Assembly: GCA_032622095.1 (NCBI GenBank)
Contig: CP136065.1
Location: 35,374,732-35,438,731, forward strand
Direction of reading: 5' to 3'
Length of the DNA: 64,000 nt
Source: Siphonodentalium dalli
Lineage: Eukaryota > Mollusca > Scaphopoda > Gadilida > Siphonodentaliidae
Below, one piece after another: positions 24,101 to 29,488 of the stretch. The notes under the pieces are model-generated. The model was not told the DNA's origin, did no database searches, and saw only the letters and a list, made by a program, of their open reading frames with translations. How positions within the stretch are numbered: the first letter of the stretch is position 1; each line of letters begins with the position of its first letter. A program made the translations under genes and the position numbers.

Positions 24101-24932
24101 TTTTTAATATGAAATTTCATCTGTTGTTTCTTCAGTACTTAGCAGTAAGTTAGCCATGGTGATATATGACTGATGAAAATCCTTGTGAATCTTAATGTAA
24201 TGTTATTCTGATATTCTCTGTCTGGTAATGTATATACCATTAATAATATAATTAATAATAATAATGTTTGTAAATTTGCTAACTATCCTCGTGTGGATGT
24301 TTAACCAATAAATCATTATCATTACCAGATAGGGTTATCCCTCTTTATTTAACAGATCAGAAATAATGTTCCTTGATCATTATAATTTGTTGTATGATAG
24401 AGTTACCTCTCTTAGTACTACAAACTGTAAAAACAGCATTGCCTCTCTGTGCTCTGAAACTTATGAACAGGACATATCATGGATGACTACCCATTAGCAT
24501 TGTAGGGATTCATTTTGTTTCTTTTAACAACCTTGAATCAACAGATAGATAGATAGATTAAGTTAGATAATTTTTAATGGCTAATAGATTGATAACAAAT
24601 AGACAGGTGAACATAAGCACATATACAAAAACATGTTAAAAATCGCAATTTTGTTCAATGCAATTTGGTATCGAGCATATGTCGGCTCATTGAATATCTG
24701 CTAGGATGCCAAATATTCCAGGTGGTTAAAAATAATCGATATCTGATCACTCTGAGCTTCAATGTGTGGATTCCTCGACTGGAATAAAATATTTTTTACC
24801 CCCCCCCCCCCCCGAAGCCAAATTAATAGTAATTTAGGAGCGTTAATTCGGATTATGTGTCTTTAAGTATTTCAAACATATATTTCTTTCTAATTCCAGA
24901 TTTATTTAAAAACGAATGCATCAGCGGGCTGA
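74..24932 (+). CDS. MGAT4: MGAT4A/B-type alpha-1,3-mannosyl-glycoprotein 4-beta-N-acetylglucosaminyltransferase (GnT-IV), C-terminal 344 residues, 8 exons
   Basis: Joined exons are 74-187, 2300-2375, 13111-13225, 15111-15241, 16390-16497, 18778-18971, 23529-23793 and 24900-24932. Each pair joins in frame and all introns are GT-AG. GT54 enzymes of this type transfer GlcNAc from UDP-GlcNAc in beta-1,4 linkage to the alpha-1,3 mannose arm of N-glycans in the Golgi. Recognisable blocks in order are [36 protein letters not shown] (the acidic EDD is the likely metal/nucleotide-sugar site), [57 protein letters not shown], then [15 protein letters not shown] and GVAEGGVD in the C-terminal part, which in vertebrate GnT-IV forms a lectin-like domain. 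The match runs end to end with human MGAT4A from memory, so the identification is firm. A versus B cannot be decided. About 190 N-terminal residues, including the membrane anchor, lie upstream of the window. Intron 2 is very large (10.7 kb). Confidence 0.95.
703..1000 (+). mobile_element. HINE/pearl-like element (D family), short
   Basis: Begins with a C-run/G-run hairpin (TATACCCCC ... GGGGGGTATA), then a GTCCGTCTGTACGTCCGTCC stretch, then a region about loss-tolerant ATAACTT and GAAATTAGGTATGGATG. The architecture matches the other D elements in the window. The right boundary is uncertain. Confidence 0.5.
1498..1745. mobile_element. FB-C foldback element, one arm
   Basis: Carries one FB-C hairpin (GCAGAATGAGGCCC ... 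GGGGACCTCATTCTGC, 1629-1720) with a GACACAC-bearing end and the usual internal segment on its left. The other hairpin is missing. Confidence 0.7.
1816..2048. mobile_element. TTAA-B4 palindromic MITE
   Basis: Flanked by TTAA on both sides, with ends CCCTTTCAGTGC and GCACTGAAAGGG. The interior is one long palindrome (ATATTTCCTTGATCATTTTT and its complement) with a GGAAAGAGCT tip. Ends and TTAA target fit piggyBac-type MITEs. Related copies lie at 34,419 and 36,656. Confidence 0.8.
2300..2375 (+). CDS. MGAT4: MGAT4 exon b
   Basis: The acceptor is TTCATGCAG and the donor is CAG|GTACAT. After completing the split lysine codon it encodes [20 protein letters not shown] and ends at VYYVQ. The WRTKQNLD motif is a hallmark of the MGAT4 family. 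The exon ends in phase 0, directly before the acidic LEDD motif of the next exon. Confidence 0.95.
2673..3187. mobile_element. hAT-like non-autonomous element
   Basis: Imperfect terminal repeats CAGGGTTCATACCT at the left and the complement of CATGGTTCATACAT at the right, with subterminal repeats of GGAAAAGTTATGGAATT on both sides. The ends look like hAT termini. No clean 8 bp duplication is visible and no transposase frame is present. Confidence 0.55.
3614..4483. mobile_element. hAT-like non-autonomous element, 870 bp
   Basis: Ends are CAGGGTTCCCGC and GCAGGAACCCTG. Multiple copies of GGCCTTGAA/CCTTGAAT lie near both ends as subterminal repeats. ATTTA borders both sides, but a full 8 bp target duplication is not clear. 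The interior has no long open frame. Confidence 0.55.
4698..4910. mobile_element. PalA palindromic MITE, copy 1
   Basis: A palindrome of about 213 bp bounded by TA: CAGTAATGCCCTAAGTAA at the left and its complement at the right, inner arm GGCTTGTTGCCATTCATCGG, tip at the CTCCCCGAGAG region. TA target and CAGT ends suggest a Tc1/mariner-type mobiliser; no transposase is present. Confidence 0.88.
5225..5475 (+). mobile_element. TTAA-B2 element with two hairpins
   Basis: Begins TTAACCTTTCATGATGGGAG with the B2 signature GTGCAGCATTAAAGATC. Two hairpins follow (tips near 5310 and 5402), joined by a CAAGGTCAAGGTAAATATTG linker, and the right end reads AGTCATAGAAGGGTTA. Confidence 0.8.
5480..6530. 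other. No recognisable feature
   Basis: AT-rich intronic sequence. No family in the window matches, and the short open frames are of chance length. Confidence 0.6.
6534..6712. mobile_element. PalA copy 2, left arm shortened
   Basis: TA-flanked with the usual ends, but the left arm jumps from GGATTTAGTC straight to the tip CTCGGTGAGAG. About 35 bp of inner left arm is therefore missing while the right arm is complete. Confidence 0.85.
7379..7640. mobile_element. TTAA-B3 element
   Basis: Left end TTTAACCCTTTCAGTGCCAG followed by a small GGGGCCGATCTCATCGGCCC palindrome and an A/T-rich stretch. The shared B hairpin cassette lies at about 7549-7617, and the right end is GGCACTCAAAGGGTAA. Confidence 0.75.
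7843..8590 (+). repeat. Dispersed repeat J, copy 1 (interrupted by PalA copy 3)
   Basis: Matches 29,489-30,515 in order over several hundred bases, for example CCAAATATGGAA, ATGCCTGGTG, AATTATGAATGTGTC and CGCTATGCAT. This copy lacks the HINE element found in the other copy and carries a PalA insertion that the other copy lacks. Confidence 0.75.
7922..8133. mobile_element. PalA copy 3, insertion defined by an empty site
   Basis: TA-flanked palindrome with matching CCCTAAATAATCGAC arms. The flanks GATCG-TA and TA-GTATTC correspond to AATTG-TA-GTATTT at about 29,570 in the paralogous repeat J, so the insertion duplicated TA. Confidence 0.92.
8590..9598. other. No recognisable feature
   Basis: AT-rich intron without an identifiable repeat or exon. 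Confidence 0.6.
9600..9812. mobile_element. PalA copy 4
   Basis: A full palindrome between TA dinucleotides. The left end is CCGTAATGCC (one change from CAGTAATGCC). The left arm has the AATTAATCGAC variant and the right arm the AAGTAAGCGAC variant, so the arms come from different subtypes. Confidence 0.88.
10155..10554 (+). mobile_element. TTAA-B1 element, copy 1 (two hairpins)
   Basis: Bounded by TTAACCCTTTACCCAACAG and GTTGGGTAAAGGGTTAA. Two B hairpin cassettes flank an AT-rich linker of about 95 bp. The right flank has the B1-specific GGTTCCAATGATATCCATA segment and ends in GGCCGTTTTTGGCCG. Confidence 0.88.
10894..11578. mobile_element. hAT-like element with perfect 8 bp target duplication
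   Basis: Ends TAGGCACCTGCGAA and TTCGCAGGAACCTA are inverted repeats with one mismatch or so, followed by subterminal CGATTCGATG-type repeats. The flanks carry an exact 8 bp duplication, TGAGAGAG (10,886-10,893 and 11,579-11,586), as expected for hAT insertion. The interior has no transposase frame. Confidence 0.8.
11590..13110. other. No recognisable feature (1.5 kb repeat-poor intron)
   Basis: This stretch, leading to the exon c acceptor, lacks all the MITE families listed here. Confidence 0.6.
13111..13225 (+). CDS. MGAT4: MGAT4 exon c with the acidic EDD motif
   Basis: The acceptor is TTTCAG and the donor is TTG|GTAAGT. It encodes [20 protein letters not shown] and then [14 protein letters not shown]. 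The Glu-Asp-Asp at residues 65-67 of the window protein fits the DxD-like metal-binding position of this GT-A glycosyltransferase. The exon ends after the first base of a glycine codon. Confidence 0.95.
13661..13941 (-). mobile_element. TTAA-B2 element carrying TTAA-G filler at a hairpin tip
   Basis: TTAA-bounded B2 element with two hairpins. At the tip of the second hairpin (about 13,800-13,860), where other copies read GGCTCCCTATGGGAGAC, there is a 60 bp segment matching the interior of the G element at 15,280-15,345 (TGTATGTCTGTTATCTGCAC, GAACATCCCTCCAAATG). Confidence 0.8.
13990..14202. mobile_element. PalA copy 5
   Basis: A full palindrome. Both arms carry the same variant, CTAATTAATCGACCTC, so the arms match each other better than they match other copies. 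The left flank is TA and the right flank is TG. Confidence 0.88.
14283..14357. repeat. Two-copy direct duplication of about 38 bp
   Basis: ATGACTGAAAGT and ACCTATACCAGTAAG occur twice in tandem. Confidence 0.75.
14406..14544. mobile_element. Foldback element F
   Basis: Inverted arms of about 45 bp: ATACACTCATAGTAGCCGAG, AAATTTTCACCAC and their complements, separated by about 50 bp. Single copy in the window; class unknown. Confidence 0.75.
14545..15110. other. No recognisable feature
   Basis: Intronic sequence upstream of exon d, with no listed repeat. Confidence 0.6.
15111..15241 (+). CDS. MGAT4: MGAT4 exon d
   Basis: The acceptor is TTGTTGTAG and the donor is CTG|GTATGT. It encodes [20 protein letters not shown] followed by [20 protein letters not shown]. 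The [11 protein letters not shown] block is nearly identical to vertebrate MGAT4A/B. A TTAA-G element starts only about 15 bp after the donor. Confidence 0.95.
15256..15401 (+). mobile_element. TTAA-G element
   Basis: Ends ACCCTTTCTATACTAAAT and ATTTAGTAAAGAAAGGTTAA are inverted repeats. It shares GAATAATAGACCATTCCAAT and GGGAGAATCCATTTAGT with copies at 25,875, 33,133, 38,814, 45,024 and 47,418. It starts about 15 bp after the exon d donor. Confidence 0.7.
15450..15896. mobile_element. FB-C foldback element
   Basis: Outer ends AAGCCTGAAAATAGTGTCTG and CAAACTTGGCTT. Two hairpins built on GCAGAATGAGGTCCCC and GGTGAATTTAGTGATGCTA (15,476-15,570 and 15,772-15,865) are separated by about 200 bp. 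Inside intron d-e of MGAT4. Confidence 0.8.
16315..16375. repeat. Solo end of element I
   Basis: TTGTTGTTGGAAT followed by GATTGAGTACCTTTAA matches the right end of the large foldback at 58,455-58,945. It ends about 15 bp before exon e. Confidence 0.5.
16390..16497 (+). CDS. MGAT4: MGAT4 exon e
   Basis: The acceptor is CTTCCAG and the donor is AAG|GTATCA. It is exactly 36 codons, phase 0 at both ends. It encodes [20 protein letters not shown] and then [16 protein letters not shown]. The KPSLFQHVG and SSLxGKxQKL motifs are conserved in the family. Confidence 0.95.
16567..16993. mobile_element. FB-C foldback element
   Basis: Two hairpins (16,594-16,685 and 16,888-16,980) with the FB-C core AGAATGAGGTC and GTGAATTTAGTG. 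Outer ends carry GTGTGTCTGA and TCAGACACAC. Lies in the intron before exon f. Confidence 0.8.
17229..17577. mobile_element. TTAA-B2 element with three hairpin remnants
   Basis: TTAA-bounded, with GCAGCATTAAAGATCTTGTG at the left and its complement near the right end, so the whole element is roughly palindromic. The first hairpin has lost part of its arm. Confidence 0.78.
17720..17785 (-). repeat. TTAA-B2 end remnant
   Basis: ATTGGCACATGATCATTAAC, then CGCAGCTCACATCATGAAAGG, is the right end of a B2 element without hairpins. Confidence 0.55.
17954..18415 (+). mobile_element. HINE/pearl-like D element
   Basis: Starts with the hairpin TATACCCCCC ... GGGGGGTATA, then CTATCCGTCTGTCTGTCG, followed by a two-part repeat around TTTGTCCGAGCTTWTATTCC (18,055 and 18,225). 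The right boundary is approximate. Confidence 0.5.
18778..18971 (+). CDS. MGAT4: MGAT4 exon f
   Basis: The acceptor is TCTCTTTTCAG and the donor is ACA|GTAAGT. It encodes [40 protein letters not shown] and a beta-rich segment ending DPTVIK. The HVNPPA and SLKVYQ motifs match MGAT4A/B. The last two bases (CA) are completed by the next exon to give His. A TTAA-B1 transposon begins 10 bp into the following intron. Confidence 0.95.
18982..19381 (-). mobile_element. TTAA-B1 element, copy 2, 10 bp after the exon f donor
   Basis: Reverse orientation: TTAACCCTTTACCCAACAA with ACCGGCCAAAACCGGCC at the left, two hairpins, and TTGGGTAAAGGGTTAA at the right. The exon f donor GTAAGTATGA ends immediately before the element. 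Confidence 0.9.
19402..19994 (+). mobile_element. Expanded TTAA-B2 element with five hairpins
   Basis: Starts with the B2 signature GTGCAGCATTAAAGATC and ends CAGGAAGCTCCGGTCATGG before TTAA. In between, a hairpin pair of about 190 bp (19,547 onward and 19,739 onward) is tandemly duplicated. The 176-codon minus-strand frame across it is a by-product of the repeats. Confidence 0.82.
20116..20658. mobile_element. hAT-like element with 8 bp target duplication (one mismatch)
   Basis: Ends TAGGGTTGCAACC and GTTGTAGCCCTA-like sequence, flanked by GCTGCCAG (20,108-20,115) and GTTGCCAG (20,659-20,666). A subterminal CGATACGATACATATCGCGA tract lies near the left end. Overlapping open frames of 75 and 149 codons are not recognisable as transposase. 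Confidence 0.65.
20667..21083. other. No recognisable feature
   Basis: Intronic sequence with no listed repeat. Confidence 0.55.
21084..21523. mobile_element. FB-C foldback element, left hairpin partly deleted
   Basis: Left end AAGCCTGAGTTTAGTGTGCC joins directly to the right half of its first hairpin, while the second hairpin (21,408-21,500) is complete. Its right end CAGGCTT fuses to half of a PalA element. Confidence 0.78.
21524..21624. mobile_element. PalA half element (right arm only, copy 6)
   Basis: Begins at the hairpin tip (GCTTTCCGATGAATGG) and runs to GAGCATTACTG before TA. The left arm is replaced by the end of the FB-C element, sharing the microhomology GGCTT/AGCTT. Confidence 0.85.
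21750..22816 (+). mobile_element. HINE/pearl-like element with a 161 bp tandem core
   Basis: Left end has the palindrome CGAGTTTTTCAAAAACTCG, followed by a GGCGGGCGGGCGGCAGGCGG tract. The core has five related units marked by GCGCGATAACTC at 22,000, 22,161, 22,322, 22,483 and 22,646. The right end has the small hairpin GCATCTTAGATGC. This layout resembles bivalve pearl (CvA-like) and other Helentron-associated elements, which have cores of about 160 bp repeats. It lies in MGAT4 intron f-g. Confidence 0.65.
22821..22850 (+). pseudogene. Diverged relic of the start of MGAT4 exon g
   Basis: Reads [10 protein letters not shown] in one frame, the same ten residues as exon g. All four base differences are synonymous (AGG/CGG, AAT/AAC, GTT/GTC, CCT/CCC). 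A pyrimidine-rich tract and AG precede GAGTGG, and splicing there from exon f would keep the frame. Similarity ends after CACCC. It could be an exon-duplication relic or an alternative exon. Confidence 0.6.
22874..23323. mobile_element. FB-C foldback element
   Basis: Outer ends CCTGAGTTTAGTGTGCCTG and CGGGCACACTAAACTCAGG. Two hairpins, at about 22,901-22,992 and 23,206-23,298. Its right portion is included in the following tandem duplication. Confidence 0.82.
23226..23547 (+). repeat. 161 bp tandem duplication spanning the exon g acceptor
   Basis: Bases 23,226-23,386 and 23,387-23,547 are nearly identical (only a handful of differences). Each copy contains half an FB-C hairpin, the pyrimidine tract, CATTGCAG and the first 19 bases of exon g. 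Only the second copy continues into the rest of the exon. Confidence 0.92.
23368..23386 (+). pseudogene. Decoy copy of the first 19 bases of MGAT4 exon g
   Basis: Preceded by an acceptor identical to the real one (TTTCTCATTGCAG). Splicing here would read YLFRSG, then repeat-derived codons, then stop at TAA near 23,492, inside the second copy. It would truncate the C-terminal domain. Confidence 0.85.
23529..23793 (+). CDS. MGAT4: MGAT4 exon g (C-terminal lectin-like part)
   Basis: The acceptor is CATTGCAG at 23521-23528 and the donor is GAG|GTGAGT. It encodes [20 protein letters not shown] and then a segment with [20 protein letters not shown] and ends GDTWVILSE. YLFxSGNxxHPGD and GVAEGxVD are family signatures of the C-terminal domain. 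The first 19 bases and the preceding 142 bases of intron are duplicated immediately upstream, which gives a second, apparently equal acceptor. Confidence 0.95.
23896..24066 (+). mobile_element. HINE/pearl-like D element, short
   Basis: Hairpin GTCCCCCGAA ... TTCGGGGGAC, then CTGTCTGTCTGTCAG, then GGATGATAAATTTAG and CAGGTCAAGCTCAAATTTGG, ending near GAGTTATGGTCC. Lies in the last MGAT4 intron. Confidence 0.55.
24724..24860. repeat. Element I partial copy with a C-tract
   Basis: ACTCTGAGCTTCAATGTG, TTCCTCGACT and AAATATTTTTTACCCCC match the right arm of the foldback at 58,455-58,945. A run of 15 C's sits inside. It ends about 40 bp before the last MGAT4 exon. Confidence 0.55.
24900..24932 (+). 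CDS. MGAT4: MGAT4 terminal exon with stop codon
   Basis: The acceptor is CTAATTCCAG. The exon encodes [10 protein letters not shown] followed by TGA, the counterpart of the short C-terminal tail of vertebrate MGAT4A (IHIKKATN). The 3' UTR starts at 24,933 and meets a PalA element at 25,018. Confidence 0.9.
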   Translation: MYLKTNASAG

Positions 24933-25017
24933 AGGCAGTTGGTCGACGGATTCCATTGCAATAAGTCTTTCATCGCCAAACTTGTACTATGTGTTCCTGG
25001 TTGCTGTCATGCATTTA

Positions 25018-25231
25018 CAGTAATACTCTTAAGTAATCGACTTCTTAACCACAGCAGAATTATGTGTAACTTTTCAGGATTTAGTCGTAAATATGGCTTG
25101 TTGCCATTCATCGGATAGCTCTCCCCGAGAGCATTCCGATGAATGGCAATAAGCCATATTTCCGACTAAATCCTGAAAAGTTACCCATAATTCTGCTGTG
25201 GTTAAGAAGTCGATTACTTAGAGCATTACTG
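25018..25231. mobile_element. PalA copy 7, in or just after the MGAT4 3' UTR
   Basis: A full palindrome; both arms have the TTAAGTAATCGACTTC/CTAAGTAATCGACTTC variant. It starts 86 bp after the MGAT4 stop codon. Confidence 0.88.
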
Positions 25232-25373
25232 AATATCATCTGTTTCCATATGTTATATTTATAAAGGCCCTGGGGATTGTATTTTTTGGGGGAAATTTGT
25301 CACCATTTGCATTTGAAACAGATTTTCATAAACATTTTTGAAATGAGACGTTCCAATTTCCAATCCTAAGTTA

Positions 25374-25738
25374 CAGTAATGCCCTAAATAATCAACTCCT
25401 TAACCTCGACAGAATTATGGATAATTTTTCAGGATTTAATCGGAAATATGGCTTGTTGCCATTCATCGGAAAGCTCTCAATACAGCAGAATTATGGGTAA
25501 TTTTTCAGGATTTAGTCGTAAATATGGCTTGTTGCCATTCATCGGAAAGCTCTCAGTGAGAGAGAATGAATGAATGGCAACAAGCCATATTTCCAACTAA
25601 ATCCTGAAAAATTACCCATAATTATGCTGTATTCAGAGCTTTCTAATGAATGGCAACAAGCCATATTTCCGAATAAATCCTGAAAAATTACCCATAATTC
25701 TGCTGTGGTTAAGGAGTCGATTATTTCGGTCATTACTG
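25374..25738. mobile_element. PalA copy 8: a palindrome nested in a palindrome
   Basis: TA-flanked outer PalA whose tip is replaced by a second, end-truncated PalA (25,478-25,632). The nesting is symmetric: AATACAGCAGAATTATG on one side and CATAATTATGCTGTATT on the other. Confidence 0.85.
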
Positions 25739-25874
25739 TATGTTGATTTCCAGTGCTCTTACATTAAGAGAAATAACATTTAATTCCCCCTTTAATAACA
25801 ATAACCTGTAATTTTACCTGTATAATCAGTATCATAAGACTGCTAAAGTGAAATATTGCTGAGCGCTTGAATGT

Positions 25875-26104
25875 TTAACCCTCTCATTACTAAATGGATT
25901 CTCCCAGTCAATTAAAAAGTGTACATCGGAATAGTCTATTATTGATCAGCAGGGATGTACAGGTAATATAAGCAGAGGACAGATAAATAAAAGTATAGAA
26001 TGAGTCCTATTTATTGAGGTAAATGTTTAGATTATAAGTTCAACAAATGATTATTCCTATAGGATAACTACTCGTCGATGATGGTTTAGAATAGAATAGG
26101 TTAA
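25875..26104 (+). mobile_element. TTAA-G element
   Basis: Bounded by TTAA, with the left end CCCTCTCATTACTAAATGG and an internal GGAATAGTCTATTATTGATC. The right end contains CTACTCGTCGATGATGG. An inverted copy lies at 47,418-47,662. Confidence 0.7.
25986..25991 (+). promoter_or_regulatory. Possible MGAT4 polyadenylation signal AATAAA
   Basis: AATAAA occurs here inside a TTAA-G element. An earlier AATAAA at 25,672-25,677 arises from a point change inside a nested PalA element. Either could end the transcript if the 3' UTR runs through the repeats. No transcript evidence is available, so both are candidates only. Confidence 0.2.
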
Positions 26105-26178
26105 TTGAGCATCGTTTGTCTGTTGAGGTGGTGCTCACTTTAAAAGTCACAAAACCGTTATGAGGGCACAAAACTCGT

Positions 26179-26573
26179 TTAACCGTTTCATGACGTGAGC
26201 TTACTGAATGTTTGCGAAAACCCTGTGCCAATGCATTCTCTTATATATGCGAGTCGACCATAGGGCACCTCTCTTATATAAGAGAATGCATTGGCCTAGC
26301 AAATTTTATATTATTTTTTATAATTGTTAAAAATGTAAAAAAAATGAAAAAAGTGATAAAAATGTTTTTAGAGAATGTAAGAAAAAATTATAAAAATTAT
26401 TTAATTTTTATTAAAGAATGAAAGAAAAAATGAAAAATTGTTAAAAAACAACAACAAAATTATAAAAATTGTCATAGAATGTAAGAAAAAATTATAATAA
26501 ATGATAAAAATTGTTAAAGAATGTAAGAAAAAATTGTTAGGTCAATGCATTCTTTTATATATGTGAGGTGACC
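26179..26573. mobile_element. TTAA-B element, left part of a chimera
   Basis: TTAACCGTTTCATGACGTGAG start, a complete B hairpin at 26,227-26,293, a long AT-rich linker, then only the left arm of a second B hairpin (26,531-26,573), which stops at its tip. Confidence 0.8.
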
Positions 26574-26683
26574 TCAGTGAGAGCTTTCCGATGAATGGCA
26601 ACAAGCCATATTTCCGACTAAATCCTGAAAAGTTACCCATAATTCTGCTGTGGTTAAGGAGTCGATTATTTAAGGCATTACTG
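26574..26683. mobile_element. PalA half element (right arm only, copy 9)
   Basis: Starts at the PalA tip CAGTGAGAGC and runs to GGCATTACTG before TA. It replaces the right arm of the preceding B hairpin. A TTAA end (AGAAAGGGTTAA, 26,694-26,705) follows and closes the composite. Confidence 0.85.
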
Positions 26684-27251
26684 TATTTAGCATAGAAAGG
26701 GTTAATCGCTATCGTAGCTGTAACAGTAAATGTTTGACATGTGAATTAAGAACTAAGTTTATCTATTTTACATATTCTTGTTGATACTAAGTTGTTTTAC
26801 AGACAATCAAGACGTGTCACATGTACCAACTGGTAGGCCTCAAGTTCCTTTAGCTAGATGGATTATTTACTTGGCAATATACTGTTACATATATGACCTA
26901 CTTTACTCATATTGGAATTCATGCAGTACTATTTTTCGCTCAGTTTTGAATTCGCGCACTGATAGAAATATTTTTTCGCAAACTGACAGAAATAATTTTG
27001 TAAAAGTCTTGTATCTGATGAAAGTTTCAACTGTCAAACTCAGCTCTGCTTATCAAACACAACTCTGTTGATCAACTCAGCCTTGTTTTTCAAATTGTTT
27101 ATCAAATTCAGCTCTGTTTATCAATTTCAGCTCGGCATAATAGTTTTCTTGGACTGATCTGTCAATTGTTTGTTGCATGTTTGTATTCTTGTCTTTTTTT
27201 TTTCTTTCAGTTTCTGATTTAATATTGATTACCAAAACTTACTTATTTTTT

Positions 27252-27610
27252 ATATGCCCGTTTTGATAAAACGACGTATTATGTTATTGGTCTGTCCATC
27301 TGTTTGCTTTTTTCATTTCCGGATGATAACTTTAGTAAATCTGAACTGAATGGACTGAAATTTGGTATGTGTGTTTACTCCAAAAATACAGGTCAAGTTC
27401 GAATTTGGGTTCCACCCACCAATTTTACCCTTAGTTAATGGCCCTTTTTGTTGGAATTTGTAATTAATTTTAATTTTCAGATGATAACTTTAGTAAGTCT
27501 GAATGGAATGGAATGAAATTTGGTATGTGAGTTTGCTAGCCCAAAATACAGGTCAATTCCGAATTTGGGTTTCGTCCGCCAATTTTCACCTGAGTTATGG
27601 CCCATTGTTG
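27252..27610 (+). mobile_element. HINE/pearl-like D element with two core units
   Basis: Starts with CGTTTTGATAAAACG hairpin-like sequence and GGTCTGTCCATCTG. Two units about 157 bp apart carry GATGATAACTTTAGTAA (27,322 and 27,479) and CAGGTCAAGTTCGAATTTGG. The right boundary is uncertain. Confidence 0.55.
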
Positions 27611-28430
27611 AGATTATCATGGGCGTTTGTTTGCATTTATGTTAAATACCTTGATAAATCATGTGTTCCATTTGCACGTTGTCTTATTAAAAATGTATTC
27701 ATGGTTCCAGGCCTTCAGCCACAACATCTAATTTAACACAGCTTTTTACTTGTTCTGCTGAAAATATTGATGAAAACCAAATGTGCCATATATACTAGAT
27801 CTATATACTAGTACAGGGCAATAATATATATAATACCTGTTAATAAGCAAAAACTTACCTAAAAAAATTACCTGGGCCAGAAATATTTCCTCGGCTGCAT
27901 GCTCTACAGATACACCTATAATTTCAGTTCACAATTATAACTTGGCTCATTATCATCCATGGCAGACTTTGGTTGCCTGGCTTTAATAAAATTTCTGATT
28001 GACAAGATACATGTATAATGAATGTTATCTTCAGTAGTCCTTGGCATTCATCAATGAATTTTTGCTGTCTGCAGATTTCCACATTGCGACACTGCAATAA
28101 TTTGTTTCAATTTTATACAAAACATTAGCAGGTTCTGAGATTATCCTCAGCCAAAGAATAGCCGACAACATTTCTTTTTGCCTATGCTTTTGCCTCGGCT
28201 CAGCCGATAACCGAAGCTAATTAACAGGGCTGAGGGCATATATCAAATTAAATATCTTACTTGTAGCAATACTTGTTCCAAACTTGTTAGTTTATACGAT
28301 AGAATCTAAATAAAGTGTAAAATTTATTTTATGAAAATTGGTCTGGAACCTGAATACATCTTTAATAATTCATCTTTAAATTACTCGGGAGCGGACATTT
28401 TTGAGGGATATCGGCTGTGAAAGATGCTTT
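27611..28430. other. No recognisable feature
   Basis: Intergenic AT-rich sequence with no listed family. Confidence 0.55.
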
Positions 28431-28433
28431 CAT

Positions 28434-28556
28434 TATGGGAGCTGTGCACATAAGAGAATACACTGGCTTACAATTGTTAGGCCAATGTATTATCTTACAT
28501 ATGCAAGGCTTCCTATGGGAGACTCACATATATAAGAGATTGCATTAGCATGGTTT
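28434..28556 (+). mobile_element. TTAA-B2 remnant
   Basis: ATTATGGGAGCTGTGCACA, then half a hairpin, a short linker, and one complete hairpin (28,478-28,550) with diverged arms. Confidence 0.6.
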
Positions 28557-28741
28557 GTCAGGGAGACGAATGTATAGCGGGAAGATCAAAGTATATGTCC
28601 GTAAAATACACATTTAATCGTAACACTTCAGATGTATAAGCAATAATTCAGTTTCACACATACAATAATTCACCCAGTCTGTTCATGTGCGAATACAAGC
28701 TCGCGTGAGTGCAATTAGGCAGTCTAATGAATCCATGTACA

Positions 28742-29189
28742 TCAACCCTTTACTCAACAGAACGACCCTGTGCCAATGCATTCTCTTATATATGCGAGTC
28801 GACCATAGGTCGCCTCGCATATATAAGAGAATGCATTGGCTTAACATATTAAAAATGATAAAATTGTCAAAGAATGTAGAAAAATATTATAAAAAATGTA
28901 AGAAAAAATTATAAAATTGTTGAAGAGTGTAAGAAAAAATGGTAAAAAGTGTTAAATTTTTTTTTAGGCCAATGCATTCTCTTATATATGCGAGGCGACC
29001 TATGGTCGACTCGCATATATAAGAGAATGCATTGGCACAGGGCATAGCTGTAACCATCACAATGTGGTCAATGAACCGGTTCCAATGATATCCATATTTG
29101 TATGGTGTTATTGAGACAGACCAAAGATATTTTCGGCTGTTGAAGCTTTATTTGGGCGTTTTTGGCCGTTTTGTTGGCTAAAGGGTTAA
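28742..29189 (+). mobile_element. TTAA-B1 element, copy 3
   Basis: Left end TCAACCCTTTACTCAACAG (one change from TTAA), two hairpins separated by an enlarged AT-rich linker (about 140 bp), and right end TTGGCTAAAGGGTTAA. Confidence 0.85.
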
Positions 29190-29488
29190 CCTGAAATTTC
29201 AGGAGGCTCCAGTCATAGTGGCATATGGTAAAGCTATGGCTTTCACAAGGACGGGAAGTTATTTTGTTTTGTATATAAATCTAGTCAATAATGAGCTGTA
29301 CCTGGCTGCGGAGACAATATAATTATCTGATATAAAGTTTCTAGTCGTTGGCCAATCAAGAGACTGAAATAATCGCAGTTACTTCATAATTATTTATTTA
29401 TTACACTCACTAGCCCAGTCCTTGAATTTAATTTTCATTGATACCATGATTAATATCTGTGGAACTGTCATTTAGATTTAATTACTTG

